Below are positions 33,595 through 43,083 of a stretch of DNA of 64,000 nucleotides, one piece after another; position 1 is the stretch's first letter; every line of letters starts with the position of its first letter. The stretch is from positions 558,001 through 622,000 of the forward strand of contig NZ_JALKBH010000001.1 of the NCBI RefSeq assembly GCF_023016115.1, in the 5' to 3' direction. Under the pieces are notes generated by a model. That model did no database searches. It was not told the origin of the DNA and worked only from the letters and a program-made list of their open reading frames with translations. The stretch comes from Alcanivorax sp. S6407 (GTDB lineage: Bacteria > Pseudomonadota > Gammaproteobacteria > Pseudomonadales > Alcanivoracaceae). The position numbers and the translations under genes were made by a program.

Positions 33595-33615
33595 GAGTTA
33601 CGAGTTACGAGTTAC
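33595..33615. repeat. GAGTTAC heptamer tandem repeat (3 copies)
   Basis: Three exact GAGTTAC units lie between mtnD and mtnC. They are part of the 7-bp repeat pattern seen after several genes in this window. Confidence 0.75.
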
Positions 33616-33739
33616 GAAGAGCAAATCCTGCAACAGCTTGAAGGAATAGGGTTTCAGGTTTTCGCAACTCGAAACTCGTACCTCGCTTCTGGCATTCCCG
33701 TGCCTTACCACCCACTGAAGCGCAATTACGGATAGCACC

Positions 33740-34423
33740 ATGATCAAGGCAATCGTCACCGACATCGAGGGCACCACCAGCAGCATTTCCTTTGTGAAGG
33801 AAGTGCTGTTCCCCTATGCCGCCAAGGCGTTCCCCACCTTTCTGCGCACGAATTGGGGCGATGACAGTGTGCGCGCCCAGATTGCGGCCGCGGAACAAGA
33901 ATGCGGACAGCCACTGCCCACACCGGAAGCCGCCAATGCAGTGTTCCAGCAGTGGATCGCTGAGGACCGCAAGGCCACTCCGCTGAAAGCCCTGCAGGGG
34001 ATGATCTGGAAACAGGGTTATCAGAGTGGTGATTACACTGCCCACCTGTACCCGGACACCGCCAACGCCCTGAAGCAGTGGCAACAGCAAGGTCTGGATC
34101 TTTACGTCTACTCTTCTGGATCCATCGCGGCGCAGAAGTTGTTCTTCGGCTTCAGCGATGGCGGTGATCTGACAGGCCTGTTCAGTGACTATTTCGACAC
34201 CACATCTGGCCACAAGCAGGAAACGCAGAGCTATCGAAACATTCAGGCCGCCATCGGCCTGCCTGCTGATCAGTTGCTGTTCCTGTCCGATATAGAAGCT
34301 GAGCTGGACGCAGCTGCCGAGGCTGGTTACCACACCATCCGCCTGGACCGTGAAGGCAGCCAGGGAGAGAGCAAACACAACGTGGTCACCCGTTTCGACG
34401 AGATTGATCCTGCCAGCCTGTAA
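33740..34423 (+). CDS. mtnC: Enolase-phosphatase E1 MtnC
   Basis: MtnC is the bifunctional HAD enzyme that enolises and dephosphorylates DK-MTP-1-P to give acireductone, which MtnD uses. The 227-aa protein has the HAD motif I DIEGTTSSISFV, motif II VYSSGS and motif IV FLSDIEAELDAA. It is separated from mtnD by a 190-bp REP/heptamer gap, so it may have its own promoter. Confidence 0.95.
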   Translation: MIKAIVTDIEGTTSSISFVKEVLFPYAAKAFPTFLRTNWGDDSVRAQIAAAEQECGQPLPTPEAANAVFQQWIAEDRKATPLKALQGMIWKQGYQSGDYTAHLYPDTANALKQWQQQGLDLYVYSSGSIAAQKLFFGFSDGGDLTGLFSDYFDTTSGHKQETQSYRNIQAAIGLPADQLLFLSDIEAELDAAAEAGYHTIRLDREGSQGESKHNVVTRFDEIDPASL

Positions 34424-34473
34424 TAAAGGAATACCGACTTTGGTAGCTCCTCAGTAGGTGCGAACCGTGCACC

Positions 34474-34654
34474 TGTAGGAGCCAGCCTGCAGGCGATCCG
34501 AGCCAAAGCGAGATAAAAGGTTCGAGTTGCGAGAAGCGAGTTTCGAAGATCAAAACCAAACCGGGTACCATGCTGCGCGTTTTGCCTTTCGAAATTTGCT
34601 TCTGGAATCCTTACCTCGCGGGGCTCGGATCGCCTGCAGGCAGGCTCCTACGGC
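34474..34654. repeat. Large inverted REP pair with composite arm
   Basis: GTAGGAGCCAGCCTGCAGG + CGATCCGAGCC at the left faces GGCTCGGATCGCCTGCAGG + CAGGCTCCTAC at the right. Between them are CGAG-rich pieces. The right arm is preceded by TCTGGAATCCTTACCTCGCG, a composite seen also near 46178 and 61536. Confidence 0.7.
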
Positions 34655-34683
34655 AGTTTTGAATGTGGGTCATCTTTCTCTCG

Positions 34684-34718
34684 TAGCTGATAGCTGATAG
34701 CTGATAGCTGATAGCTGA
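34684..34718. repeat. TAGCTGA heptamer tandem repeat (5 copies)
   Basis: Five exact TAGCTGA units end 2 bp before the rlmG stop codon, i.e. just after the gene on the minus strand. Confidence 0.85.
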
Positions 34719-34720
34719 CA

Positions 34721-35881
34721 TTATTTCGGCTCGCGGCAGGAAAGCACCACAAACTTCCGGTTACTCCCCACCACCTCGACCTGCCCAAACAGTCTGCCAA
34801 GTTGCTTGTGATAGCCCAGATGCTGATTGCCAATCACCCTCAGCTCCCCACCCTCGTTGAGCTGCTTGCTGGCCTGGCGGAACAGACGGCGGGCCACGTG
34901 ATCTCCCACGGTATGGCCCTCGTGGAACGGCGGATTGAGCAGAATACAGTCAAAGCCACCTTCCAGGCCCAACAGGCCATCGCCATGATGGAAGACCACT
35001 TTGGCCTCAGGGAAACACGCCGCCACATTCTCCCGGGCGCTTTTCAGGGCCAACCAGGACTCATCACAGAAAGTGACATGGGCATCAGGGTGCTGCTGTA
35101 GAACGGCCAGACCAATAACCCCGTTCCCGCAGCCCAGATCCGCGATGCGCGGCTCCCGGGGCAAGTGATCCGGGAGGTGATCCAGAAAGAAACGCGCGCC
35201 AATATCCAGCTGCTGCTGGGAAAACACGCCGGCATGAACCACCAGCGACCCTGTCGGGCTTTCCACCTTGCTGGGGTATGGCGCCACCGCCAGCACCTTG
35301 CCTGGTGCGGTTGCGCTGAACAGACGGGCCTTTTTCCAGCCATACTCCGCCTGACCATTGCCCAGATATTTTTCCAGCAGCGACACCAATTGCCGCGGCA
35401 GATGCTTGTCCATGCCACTGAGCCAGACTGGCACCCCTTCAGCGAGCTGAGCACTCAGCCAGCTCAGCTGGGCCTCCAACAATGCCAGGGACTTGGGCAC
35501 CCGCATCAAGACGCGATCCGCTGCGCTGGGCAGATCTTCATCCGGCCAGCAATAGTTCACCGGGGTTAATTCGTTGATCCCGGCATTACGCTGGATATTG
35601 TCCATAGCCAGCCAGGAATCACCGCTGGCCACCACACCGCCCTCACCACATTGCGCTACTGCCAGAGACAAGGCGCCATGGGAGTCATTGATCACCAGGG
35701 TCTGACCAGGCTGTTGAGCACGCTCTGCCAGGGTATTGAGCAGGTAGCGATCAGCATTATCCCAGGCCTGAAGGGTCTCATTACGCCGTCGCGGCCAACG
35801 ATACAGGGTCAGAGTTCCCCAGGGGTGGGTCAGTTCATGCATTGCGGTGGCTCGGGCAATCCAGCTTGAAGGGAGGCGCAT
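34721..35881 (-). CDS. rlmG: 23S rRNA (guanine-N2)-methyltransferase RlmG
   Basis: RlmG methylates G1835 of 23S rRNA (E. coli numbering). I chose the ATG at 35881 because AAAAGG lies 4-5 nt upstream. A second ATG at 35842 is possible. The protein has two Rossmann halves: an inactive N-terminal one (PGQTLVINDSHGALSLAVA) and an active one with IADLGCGNGVIGLAVL (motif I) and LLNPPFHEGH (the NPPF motif). It starts 109 bp from the tRNA-Pro gene on the other strand. Confidence 0.92.
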   Translation of the reverse strand: MRLPSSWIARATAMHELTHPWGTLTLYRWPRRRNETLQAWDNADRYLLNTLAERAQQPGQTLVINDSHGALSLAVAQCGEGGVVASGDSWLAMDNIQRNAGINELTPVNYCWPDEDLPSAADRVLMRVPKSLALLEAQLSWLSAQLAEGVPVWLSGMDKHLPRQLVSLLEKYLGNGQAEYGWKKARLFSATAPGKVLAVAPYPSKVESPTGSLVVHAGVFSQQQLDIGARFFLDHLPDHLPREPRIADLGCGNGVIGLAVLQQHPDAHVTFCDESWLALKSARENVAACFPEAKVVFHHGDGLLGLEGGFDCILLNPPFHEGHTVGDHVARRLFRQASKQLNEGGELRVIGNQHLGYHKQLGRLFGQVEVVGSNRKFVVLSCREPK

Positions 35882-35990
35882 TCTGCCTTTTGTCGAGGCA
35901 GTTGGCCATATTATGCGCAAACAGGCGTCATGGTGGTATTTAGGTATGGCAATTTGAAAATTCGCTGCTAGAATGCGCCAGCACAAGATC

Positions 35991-36067
35991 CGGAATATAG
36001 CTCAGCCTGGTAGAGCACTACGTTCGGGACGTAGGGGTCGCAGGTTCGAATCCTGCTATTCCGACCA
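35991..36067 (+). tRNA. tRNA-Pro (anticodon CGG)
   Basis: A 77-nt cloverleaf with acceptor CGGAATA/TATTCCG, anticodon stem CTACG/CGTAG, anticodon loop TTCGGGA (CGG) and T-arm GCAGG-TTCGAAT-CCTGC. CCA is encoded. A terminator follows. Confidence 0.95.
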
Positions 36068-36070
36068 ATT

Positions 36071-36103
36071 AAAAAGGCCGCTCAAATGAGCGGCCTTTTT
36101 TTA
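36071..36103 (+). terminator. Intrinsic terminator of tRNA-Pro
   Basis: AAAAAGGCCGCT pairs with AGCGGCCTTTTTTT right after the tRNA. Confidence 0.85.
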
Positions 36104-36167
36104 TGGCGCTTCGCGGCTGCATCACGCTTCACGCAACATGCAGCACGCCAAACATGAGACCATGGAT

Positions 36168-36794
36168 CTATACCAGTCTGGGGTTCAGGGTATAGGTACC
36201 GGTCAGGCTGGCGGAGTCCAGAGCGTGGGCCTTGATGATCTCGGCCAGGGCCGCGCCGCTGAAATCATCCCCTGTCGGCAACGTCTCTACATCAAGCGCA
36301 TACACGGTAAAGACATAGCGGTGGATGATGCTGTCGTTCCAGGGCGGGCACGGGCCATCGTAGCCGAAGTAATCCCCTTCCATATCCGCATCACCAGCAA
36401 ACCAGCCGGTGTAGTCATTCTTGCCATGGCGCAGGCCGTTACCCGCATCGGGACCTTCCTTGCCGCGGGGGGTGATACCGCTGCAATAGGCGCCCTCCTC
36501 CACACTGTTCTGGGTGGCAGGAATATCAAACAGGGTCCAATGGTAGAAATCGACACGCAGCAGTGTGTCAGGCACCTCCCTGCCCTCCTGGTTCACATCA
36601 TCACCGGCACTGGGCACATCAGGGTCATGGACGACCACGGCAAAAGAGCGCGTCCCCTCCGGCGCGCCGGACCAGGCCAGGTGCGGATTGAGGTTATCGG
36701 ACAGGGCAACATGATTTTCCGGATCGATGACCGCAAACACATATTTCGCGCCGACGGGCTGCTGATCGGTCAGGCTGTTGCTGACTAGCTGCAT
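36168..36794 (-). CDS. YbhB/YbcL-type Raf-kinase-inhibitor-like protein (PEBP)
   Basis: The ATG at 36794 has AGGAG 8 nt upstream. The 208-aa protein matches bacterial PEBP proteins: NPHLAWSGAPEGTRSFAVVVHDPDVP, DFYHWTLFDIP, GYDGPCPPWNDSIIHRYVFTVYALD. Bacterial members have an unclear role, possibly binding phospholipid-like or nucleotide ligands. There is no signal peptide from this start, so the protein is cytoplasmic. It is a single gene on the minus strand next to thpR. Confidence 0.88.
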   Translation of the reverse strand: MQLVSNSLTDQQPVGAKYVFAVIDPENHVALSDNLNPHLAWSGAPEGTRSFAVVVHDPDVPSAGDDVNQEGREVPDTLLRVDFYHWTLFDIPATQNSVEEGAYCSGITPRGKEGPDAGNGLRHGKNDYTGWFAGDADMEGDYFGYDGPCPPWNDSIIHRYVFTVYALDVETLPTGDDFSGAALAEIIKAHALDSASLTGTYTLNPRLV

Positions 36795-36852
36795 GACAAG
36801 GCTCCTGTTATCGGGATGAATGCACACATGACACAGGCTAACGTTGCCATTT

Positions 36853-37362
36853 TCAAGGACAGAAAAACGGGAATCGCGCCAAAGAAGTATAAATTGGCCT
36901 GCCATCGTCCCCTGGCTGGCTTTGGTAAAGCCAGAAACCCCGAACAGGCAGTGCCCAGCTACCTGTTAGCGCGGGAACCGATGCCCGGGGTTTTGCCAGC
37001 GTGATGTGCGGACGAAACGGCCTGTCCTCAAGCTTGATACCCAAGCGGAGGAGTTGTTCCGTCATGTTTTGCTGCAATACCTGAAGTGGCGCCGGGCTCT
37101 GCCCGGTTAACGCCAGGAAAGGTCCGTTTTGCCCGGGGAAAGGCTCACATCGGGGCAGCGTCACGGTGAAGGGTGAAAAGGATGACGCCAGGGTGTCTAG
37201 CGGCTCATGTAACGCCCGGATCAGTTCGGCACTGCACTCACCAAGAAACGACAACGTCATATGCAAATTGGCAACCGGTGCGGCCCCTGGGTACCCCGAT
37301 GCCAGAGTGACACAGTCATTGGCCAGATCACCAGTGACCGGCACCCCGATAAAGCAGCGCAT
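36853..37362 (-). CDS. thpR: RNA 2',3'-cyclic phosphodiesterase ThpR (LigT family)
   Basis: Two HxTxx catalytic motifs are visible, HMTLSFLG (residues ~34-41) and HITLAKPR, with the spacing of 2H phosphoesterases. The length (169 aa) is normal. It opens RNA 2',3'-cyclic phosphates and has RNA ligase-like relatives. It is divergent from rimO. Confidence 0.9.
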   Translation of the reverse strand: MRCFIGVPVTGDLANDCVTLASGYPGAAPVANLHMTLSFLGECSAELIRALHEPLDTLASSFSPFTVTLPRCEPFPGQNGPFLALTGQSPAPLQVLQQNMTEQLLRLGIKLEDRPFRPHITLAKPRASVPALTGSWALPVRGFWLYQSQPGDDGRPIYTSLARFPFFCP

Positions 37363-37527
37363 GGCGCTCTCCTTGCGATTCCATAGTCATACAGGCCTGT
37401 CCATGCCCTGCGGCCAACCGGGACCGCACGCAAGCATGGCTTCACGGCAGCGAGATCGGTAGAATTGCGCCCCCACTACCTACACCCTGCCCGCCAGCGA
37501 CAACGCCAGCCAAACTCGAGGTGCATT

Positions 37528-38865
37528 ATGTCCGACAACAAGTCCGGTAAAGTCGGTTTCATCAGCCTGGGATGCCCCAAGGCACTGGTGGACTCTGAAC
37601 GCATTCTCACCCAGCTGCGCACCGAAGGCTACGAGGTCAGCCCCAGCTATGACGATGCTGACGTGGTGGTAGTGAATACCTGCGGCTTCATTGATGATGC
37701 CAAGGCAGAATCGCTGGACGCCATTGGTGAGGCCCTGAATGAGAACGGCAAGGTAATTGTCACCGGCTGCATGGGCGTGGAAGAGGATACCATTCGCAAG
37801 GTACACCCCTCGGTCCTCTCGGTAAGCGGTCCCCAGCAGTACGAGCAGGTGGTCAGTGCGGTTCACGAAGTGATCCCGCCCAGCCAGAACCATGACCCCT
37901 TCCTGGATCTGGTACCGCCCCAGGGGATCAAGCTGACCCCGCGCCACTATGCTTATTTGAAGATCTCAGAAGGCTGTAACCACAAGTGCAGTTTCTGCAT
38001 CATCCCGTCCATGCGCGGCAAGCTGGACTCACGCCCTATTGGCGACGTGCTCGATGAGGCTGATCGTCTGGTCAAGGCCGGAGTGCAGGAATTGCTGGTA
38101 ATCAGTCAGGACACCAGCGCCTATGGAGTTGATCGAAAGTACCAGACCGGTTTCTGGCAGGGTATGCCGGTGAAAACCCGCATGCTGGAAATGTGTCAGG
38201 CTCTGGGTCAGATGGGGGCCTGGGTTCGCCTGCACTACGTGTACCCTTACCCCCACGTGGACGACATCATCCCGATGATGGCCGAAGGCCACATCCTGCC
38301 CTACCTGGATATTCCCTTTCAGCATGCCAGCCCGTCGGTACTGAAAAACATGAAGCGCCCTGCCCATTCTGAAAACACCCTGGAGCGGATCAAACGCTGG
38401 CGTGAGATCTGCCCGGACATCACCCTGCGCAGCACCTTTATCACCGGCTTCCCGGGGGAGACCGATGATGATTTCGAAATGCTGCTGGACTGGCTGGAAG
38501 AAGCGCAGCTGGACCGGGTTGGCTGTTTCACCTACTCACCGGTGGACGGTGCACCGGCCAACGCCCTGCCCGACCCGGTGGATCCGGATATTGCTGAAGA
38601 GCGCCGCGAACGATTCATGAATGTGCAGGCCCGTATCAGCGCCGACAAGCTGCAGAAGAAGATTGGCAAGACCCTGGAAGTGCTGGTGGACGAAGTGGAC
38701 GAGGAAGGCGCCATTGCCCGCTCCAAGGCCGACGCCCCGGAAATCGATGGTCTGGTGTACCTGAATGGCGAAACCGACCTGAAACCGGGACAGCGTCTGC
38801 AAGTCACCATCGAACATGCTGACGAGCATGACCTGTGGGGCACCCCGGTACCGGGTAACGTCTAA
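37528..38865 (+). CDS. rimO: Ribosomal protein S12 methylthiotransferase RimO
   Basis: RimO adds a methylthio group to an aspartate of ribosomal protein S12. The ATG at 37528 has GAGG 8 nt upstream. The N-terminal UPF0004 domain ([27 protein letters not shown]) and the radical-SAM cluster [21 protein letters not shown] are present, followed by a C-terminal TRAM domain. The 445-aa length is typical. The DMT transporter gene follows by 3 bp. Confidence 0.96.
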   Translation: MSDNKSGKVGFISLGCPKALVDSERILTQLRTEGYEVSPSYDDADVVVVNTCGFIDDAKAESLDAIGEALNENGKVIVTGCMGVEEDTIRKVHPSVLSVSGPQQYEQVVSAVHEVIPPSQNHDPFLDLVPPQGIKLTPRHYAYLKISEGCNHKCSFCIIPSMRGKLDSRPIGDVLDEADRLVKAGVQELLVISQDTSAYGVDRKYQTGFWQGMPVKTRMLEMCQALGQMGAWVRLHYVYPYPHVDDIIPMMAEGHILPYLDIPFQHASPSVLKNMKRPAHSENTLERIKRWREICPDITLRSTFITGFPGETDDDFEMLLDWLEEAQLDRVGCFTYSPVDGAPANALPDPVDPDIAEERRERFMNVQARISADKLQKKIGKTLEVLVDEVDEEGAIARSKADAPEIDGLVYLNGETDLKPGQRLQVTIEHADEHDLWGTPVPGNV

Positions 38866-38868
38866 GGC

Positions 38869-39720
38869 GTGAACGACCAGCCTCTCAAAGGGGCCTTGCT
38901 GCTGGTACTGGGTGAAGGCCTGCTGGCGGTCATGGCCGCCATGATCAAGACGCTTTCCGATCACCTCGACACCGAGGTGATCGTGTTTGCCCGTAATCTG
39001 TTCGGGCTTATGTTCCTGTTACCCATCATCATGCATCGCGGCGGCTTTGGTCAGCTAAAGACCCGCAACCTGCATTTGCATCTGATCCGCGCCTTTACCG
39101 GCGTCTCCGCCATGTTCTGCTTCTTCTACACCATTGGCCATATTGCCCTTGCTGAAGCCGTACTGGTGAAAATGACGGTTCCCTTCTTCCTGCCGGTGGT
39201 TGGCTGGTTATGGCTCAAGGAAACCATCCGCACCCGTACCTGGATTGCGATTCTGGTGGGCTTTGTCGGTGTGGCCATCATCATGCGCGCCGACAGCGGC
39301 AACATCGATCCGGTCATGTGGGTGGCGCTGGCCGGTGCCGCCATCATGAGTGTGGCCAAGGTAAGCATCCGTCGCATGGCGGTCAGCGAGCCGGCCCCCC
39401 GTGTGGTGTTCTATTTTGCCCTTTTTGCCACACTGTTCTCCGCCCTTCCCCTCTTATGGGTAACCACCGTTCCCGCAGGCAGTGACTACCTGTGGCTCAT
39501 GGGCATTGGGCTGGTAGCAACCGGTGGCCAGTTTGCCCTTACCAATGCCTATCAGATGGCCAGCCCCGGTCAGGTGGGCGTCTATAACTATTCTGCGGTG
39601 GTCTGGGCGGCCCTGCTGGGCTGGTTATTCTGGGGAGAAACCCTGGTGATCACCACGGTACTGGGCACTCTGTTGATTGTTGCCGCCGGGGTGTGGAATC
39701 TAAGGGCGAAATCAGGGTAA
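38869..39720 (+). CDS. EamA/DMT-family inner-membrane transporter
   Basis: The 283-aa protein is nearly all hydrophobic, with about ten helices in two EamA halves. Each half shows the pattern of this family (AEAVLVKMTVPFFLPVVGWLWLKE and VGVYNYSAVVWAALLGWLFWGE). The start is a GTG with an imperfect ribosome site, which suggests coupling to rimO. The substrate is unknown, possibly a metabolite or amino acid exported by this family. Confidence 0.9.
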   Translation: MNDQPLKGALLLVLGEGLLAVMAAMIKTLSDHLDTEVIVFARNLFGLMFLLPIIMHRGGFGQLKTRNLHLHLIRAFTGVSAMFCFFYTIGHIALAEAVLVKMTVPFFLPVVGWLWLKETIRTRTWIAILVGFVGVAIIMRADSGNIDPVMWVALAGAAIMSVAKVSIRRMAVSEPAPRVVFYFALFATLFSALPLLWVTTVPAGSDYLWLMGIGLVATGGQFALTNAYQMASPGQVGVYNYSAVVWAALLGWLFWGETLVITTVLGTLLIVAAGVWNLRAKSG

Positions 39721-39826
39721 TGTTGTTGGCTGATTAGTCAGACAACATTGCCTTGTGGCTGTACTGCTGACGATACACCCCCCGTACACAAGAATGTTGC
39801 ACACACTTATGGATCGAGTACTGCAC

Positions 39827-40786
39827 ATGAAGTTCTTGCCGCGCACGTCCCTGGCGCCCTTTGTTTTCATTTTGCTTGCGTTACTTTCCGGTTGTGATGA
39901 CGCCGCCATGCGGGTCTACGACATGGGCCTGGATCTGGAAAAATCCCGCGCCGGTTTAACGGCTCAGCAATTACAGACCGAAGATGGTATCGAGTGGCAC
40001 GTACTCCGGTCCGAAGGAGAGATCGACAAGCCGGTGGTGCTGCTGATTCATGGTTTTGGTGGTGATGCGGGCAACTGGTTGCGTTTTGTCAGCGAGCTCA
40101 AGGATGATTTTTATTTTGTGGTTCCTGACCTGCCCGGCCATGGTCAAACCACCCGGGACATTACGCTCAATTATCGCATGGCGGCTCAGTCCCTGCGCTT
40201 GCTCAAGCTGATGGATGCACTGGACATCAGCACATTTCATGCCGCCGGTAACTCCATGGGAGGAGCCATTACCCTTGACCTGGCCCGACGGGCTCCTCAA
40301 CGTGTCATGTCCATGGGACTGATCGATTCCGCCGGACTGACTCGCCAGACCCCGGAGTTTCGTGCCTTGATGGACGATACTGAAACCAATCCGTTGATCC
40401 CGCGCACTGCAGACGACTTCACTACCACGCTGGAATGGGCCATGGAAAAGCCGCCCTACATGCCCGAGTTCTTTATCGACATCATGGGGCAGAAGAAGGC
40501 AGATAATTCCGCCGTGGCACACACCATATTCGAACAACTGGGCAGCGACCCCGGGATGAACCTGGAAGGCACCGGGAAACTCGCAGGTATCAGCACGCCG
40601 GCACTGGTGGTCTGGGGACAAAAAGATCGCTTGCTGGGACTGGATAATGTGAAAGTGTTTCTGGAAGAGCTACCGAATGCCCGTTCTGCAATTCTCGACG
40701 ACATCGGCCATGTTCCCATGGCCGAGGCACCGGACAAGACCGCCGACCTGTTCCGCACCTTCTGGCTCGAAACCGGTTACCAGTAA
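39827..40786 (+). CDS. Alpha/beta-hydrolase lipoprotein, lipase/esterase-like
   Basis: The start at 39827 gives MKFLPRTSLAPFVFILLALLSGC, a lipoprotein signal with lipobox LSGC. The hydrolase core has the oxyanion segment LIHGFGGDAGNW, the nucleophile elbow GNSMGGA and the terminal His in DIGHVPMAE. Close relatives are the Moraxella/Psychrobacter Lip3-type lipases and hydrolases. The enzyme is probably membrane-attached in the periplasm or outer membrane. The substrate is unknown. Confidence 0.85.
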   Translation: MKFLPRTSLAPFVFILLALLSGCDDAAMRVYDMGLDLEKSRAGLTAQQLQTEDGIEWHVLRSEGEIDKPVVLLIHGFGGDAGNWLRFVSELKDDFYFVVPDLPGHGQTTRDITLNYRMAAQSLRLLKLMDALDISTFHAAGNSMGGAITLDLARRAPQRVMSMGLIDSAGLTRQTPEFRALMDDTETNPLIPRTADDFTTTLEWAMEKPPYMPEFFIDIMGQKKADNSAVAHTIFEQLGSDPGMNLEGTGKLAGISTPALVVWGQKDRLLGLDNVKVFLEELPNARSAILDDIGHVPMAEAPDKTADLFRTFWLETGYQ

Positions 40787-40877
40787 TCTGGCAGGACAGT
40801 AACCGATTGTGTAGGTGCTTATATCCTTGGGGGTATGCCTGCGCGCGAAGTGCGTCTTCATTGAGGAAGAAGCGGTC

Positions 40878-40943
40878 GTTTGCAGGCAAGTTATTCGCTT
40901 CGCTAACCCTTCGGCCGTTACTTCGCTCCGCTACGTTCCTACA
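40878..40943. repeat. REP element with loop insertion
   Basis: TTTGCAGGCAAG is followed by TTATTCGCTTCGCTAACC, TTCGGCCGTTACTTCGCTCC, then GCTACGTTCCTACATC. In ordinary REPs TGCAGGCAAG is followed by C-TCCTACA, so about 45 bp has been inserted in the loop. A similar element lies at 46208-46289. Confidence 0.55.
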
Positions 40944-41008
40944 TCAAGATCGACATTCCGTTTCGCTCGCCAATCCAGGCTCCCCGTCTACCCCCCTATT
41001 ATCCTTAA

Positions 41009-42265
41009 TTAGTCTGCAGGAGCTGACGCTACCAGCGGCCGCTGCTCCGGAGGGGTCCAGTCAAAGGGAACATCGTAGCTCATCAGGAATCCCCCCAGCG
41101 TAATCAGCACCCGGGAAATGCCGATATAGGAATCCGGAATGGAAATACGCTCTTCACGGAATCGCTCCATCAATTCGCCCATGGCCGCCACCGGCCCCTG
41201 CTGCCGCATACGATCGGTCAGCACAAACAAGGCCAGCGCCTTTAGCGTTTCAGGTGAGCCGCCGCGGAACCCGGCCTGGACAAAGAGCTCGCCGATATCC
41301 ACCGCGCCTTCAAAACCCATCAAGCCATACAGCAGCCGGGAATAACGACGTACCTCATCAGGGGTGAGAATGCCGATGGCGCCAAAATCGAGAATCACCA
41401 CCTGACCCTCGCTATTGACCAGGAAATTACCGGGATGCGGGTCAGCCTGATATACCCCGAAGCGAGTAACTTGCTGCAGGTAGCTGGTCAGCAATACACC
41501 GAGAAGATCCGCGGCCTGGTCACGGTGCTCATCGAGATAGTCACGCAAGCGGGTTTCTCCTTCCCAGCTGGTAACCAGGATACGCTCGTTACACAAGGGC
41601 TCGACCAGTTCAGGGATACGGATGCGCGGATGATGCTGGAGCCGGGAAAAGCGACGCATGTTGGCCGCTTCATTACGGAAATCAAGTTCGATGGCGGTCA
41701 TGGTCAGCAGCTGTTCGAAGGCCTGGCGCAGATCGAATTCCCGGAATCGTGGTGCAGCCAACGCCGAGAGGGCACGAAACACACGGGCATCCTGCTCGAA
41801 CAGTCTTTTCACTTTGGGAAGTCGCACCTTGATAGCCACTTCTCTGCCATCTTTCATTCTGGCACGATGCACCTGGGCAATGGACGCCACCGCGACCGGC
41901 TGCTCCTGCACCCAAACAAACTGCTCGCGCCAATCCTTTCCCCAGGCACGGGAAAGCACCTTTGCCACAGCAGAAAATGGCACAGGCTGGGCATCGTTCT
42001 GCAGCTCCTGAAAGGCCTCGATATACTCCCGCGGCAACACATCCGGTCGGCAGCTGAAAAACTGCGCCGCCTTGACCCAGAAGCCCCCGTTGCGGCGGCA
42101 CAGCCGGGTAAGAATACGGGCACCACGCTGATGGGTTGCCTGCAGGTCACCCAGAGAGCCGGCCGCATAAAGTGCTGCCAGCTGGCTCATAGCCGCCATG
42201 GCTCGCAGATAGCGACTCCTTCCAGCCGCAAGCCCGGTGAGGCCGATAACACTTTCTTTTAGCAT
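41009..42265 (-). CDS. ABC1/AarF-type atypical kinase (418 aa)
   Basis: The ABC1 signature is present: VKAAQFFSCRPDVLP (K-Q motif), AVASIAQVHRARMKDG (Ala-rich nucleotide loop), DPHPGNFLV and VILDFGAIG. These proteins are UbiB-related and act in isoprenoid lipid handling. It lacks the C-terminal two-helix membrane tail seen in the second ABC1 protein at 46785. Its lipid partner is unknown. Confidence 0.88.
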   Translation of the reverse strand: MLKESVIGLTGLAAGRSRYLRAMAAMSQLAALYAAGSLGDLQATHQRGARILTRLCRRNGGFWVKAAQFFSCRPDVLPREYIEAFQELQNDAQPVPFSAVAKVLSRAWGKDWREQFVWVQEQPVAVASIAQVHRARMKDGREVAIKVRLPKVKRLFEQDARVFRALSALAAPRFREFDLRQAFEQLLTMTAIELDFRNEAANMRRFSRLQHHPRIRIPELVEPLCNERILVTSWEGETRLRDYLDEHRDQAADLLGVLLTSYLQQVTRFGVYQADPHPGNFLVNSEGQVVILDFGAIGILTPDEVRRYSRLLYGLMGFEGAVDIGELFVQAGFRGGSPETLKALALFVLTDRMRQQGPVAAMGELMERFREERISIPDSYIGISRVLITLGGFLMSYDVPFDWTPPEQRPLVASAPAD

Positions 42266-42390
42266 TCTTGTTCAATCCACCCGCATGGCGCAGCAAAACC
42301 CATTATGCATAACCGTCAATTCGCTTTCCGGACTTGAATCGCACCGGCCTTGACCGTACTGTTTCATGCTTTACAAGGCAGTGAGCAATT

Positions 42391-43032
42391 ATGTCAGCAT
42401 CAGGGGTAGTTATAAGGGCTGGAGAGCCACATACCATTCGCACCCGTGGCATTACCCTGTTGCGCTCCGGCCACAAGGAAATCCGGCGCCTCAAACGGGC
42501 CAACCACACCCCGTCTATCCATGGTAACAAGGTGTGGAATTCCAGTTTCCTGATCATGGATCATCTCACCCGCCAGAAGATGACTGCCGACCAGCACCTG
42601 CTGGACATCGGCTGTGGCTGGGGGCCGCTATCGGTCTTTGCCGCCAAACGCTTCGGTTGCCAGGTCACCGCCGTTGATGCCGATGAAGATGTATTCCCCT
42701 ACCTGGACCTGCATGCACAGATCAACAAGGTCGACATCGAACAGAAAGTCCTGCGCTTCGAGAAGCTCACCCAGAAGATGCTGGGCAAGGTGGACATCAT
42801 GGCCGGTGCAGATATCTGCTTCTGGGATGAGCTCACCCCGGTACTCTATAACCTGATTCGCCGCGCCCTGCGTGCCGGCGTCCAGGAAATCATTATCGCT
42901 GATCCGGGCCGCAGTCCCTTTTATGCCCTGGCGGAGAAATGTGAACAGGCCGGACTGGACTCGCGCGTCGTGGAACGACGCACCAAGACCCCCAAAAATC
43001 TCTGCGCCGATCTACTCATCATCAACAATTGA
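42391..43032 (+). CDS. Class I SAM-dependent methyltransferase (213 aa)
   Basis: Motif I is LLDIGCGWGPLSVFAAKRFG, followed by acid loop AVDADEDVFPYL and the DIMAGADICFWDEL segment resembling the ETFB-lysine/protein-methyltransferase group. The substrate is not clear. It lies upstream of the lon-type gene by 51 bp and may share its transcript. Confidence 0.8.
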   Translation: MSASGVVIRAGEPHTIRTRGITLLRSGHKEIRRLKRANHTPSIHGNKVWNSSFLIMDHLTRQKMTADQHLLDIGCGWGPLSVFAAKRFGCQVTAVDADEDVFPYLDLHAQINKVDIEQKVLRFEKLTQKMLGKVDIMAGADICFWDELTPVLYNLIRRALRAGVQEIIIADPGRSPFYALAEKCEQAGLDSRVVERRTKTPKNLCADLLIINN

Positions 43033-43083
43033 AATCGGCGCCAACGCCACCATGTTGTTTTCATCGAGTTCGGATGCGACATC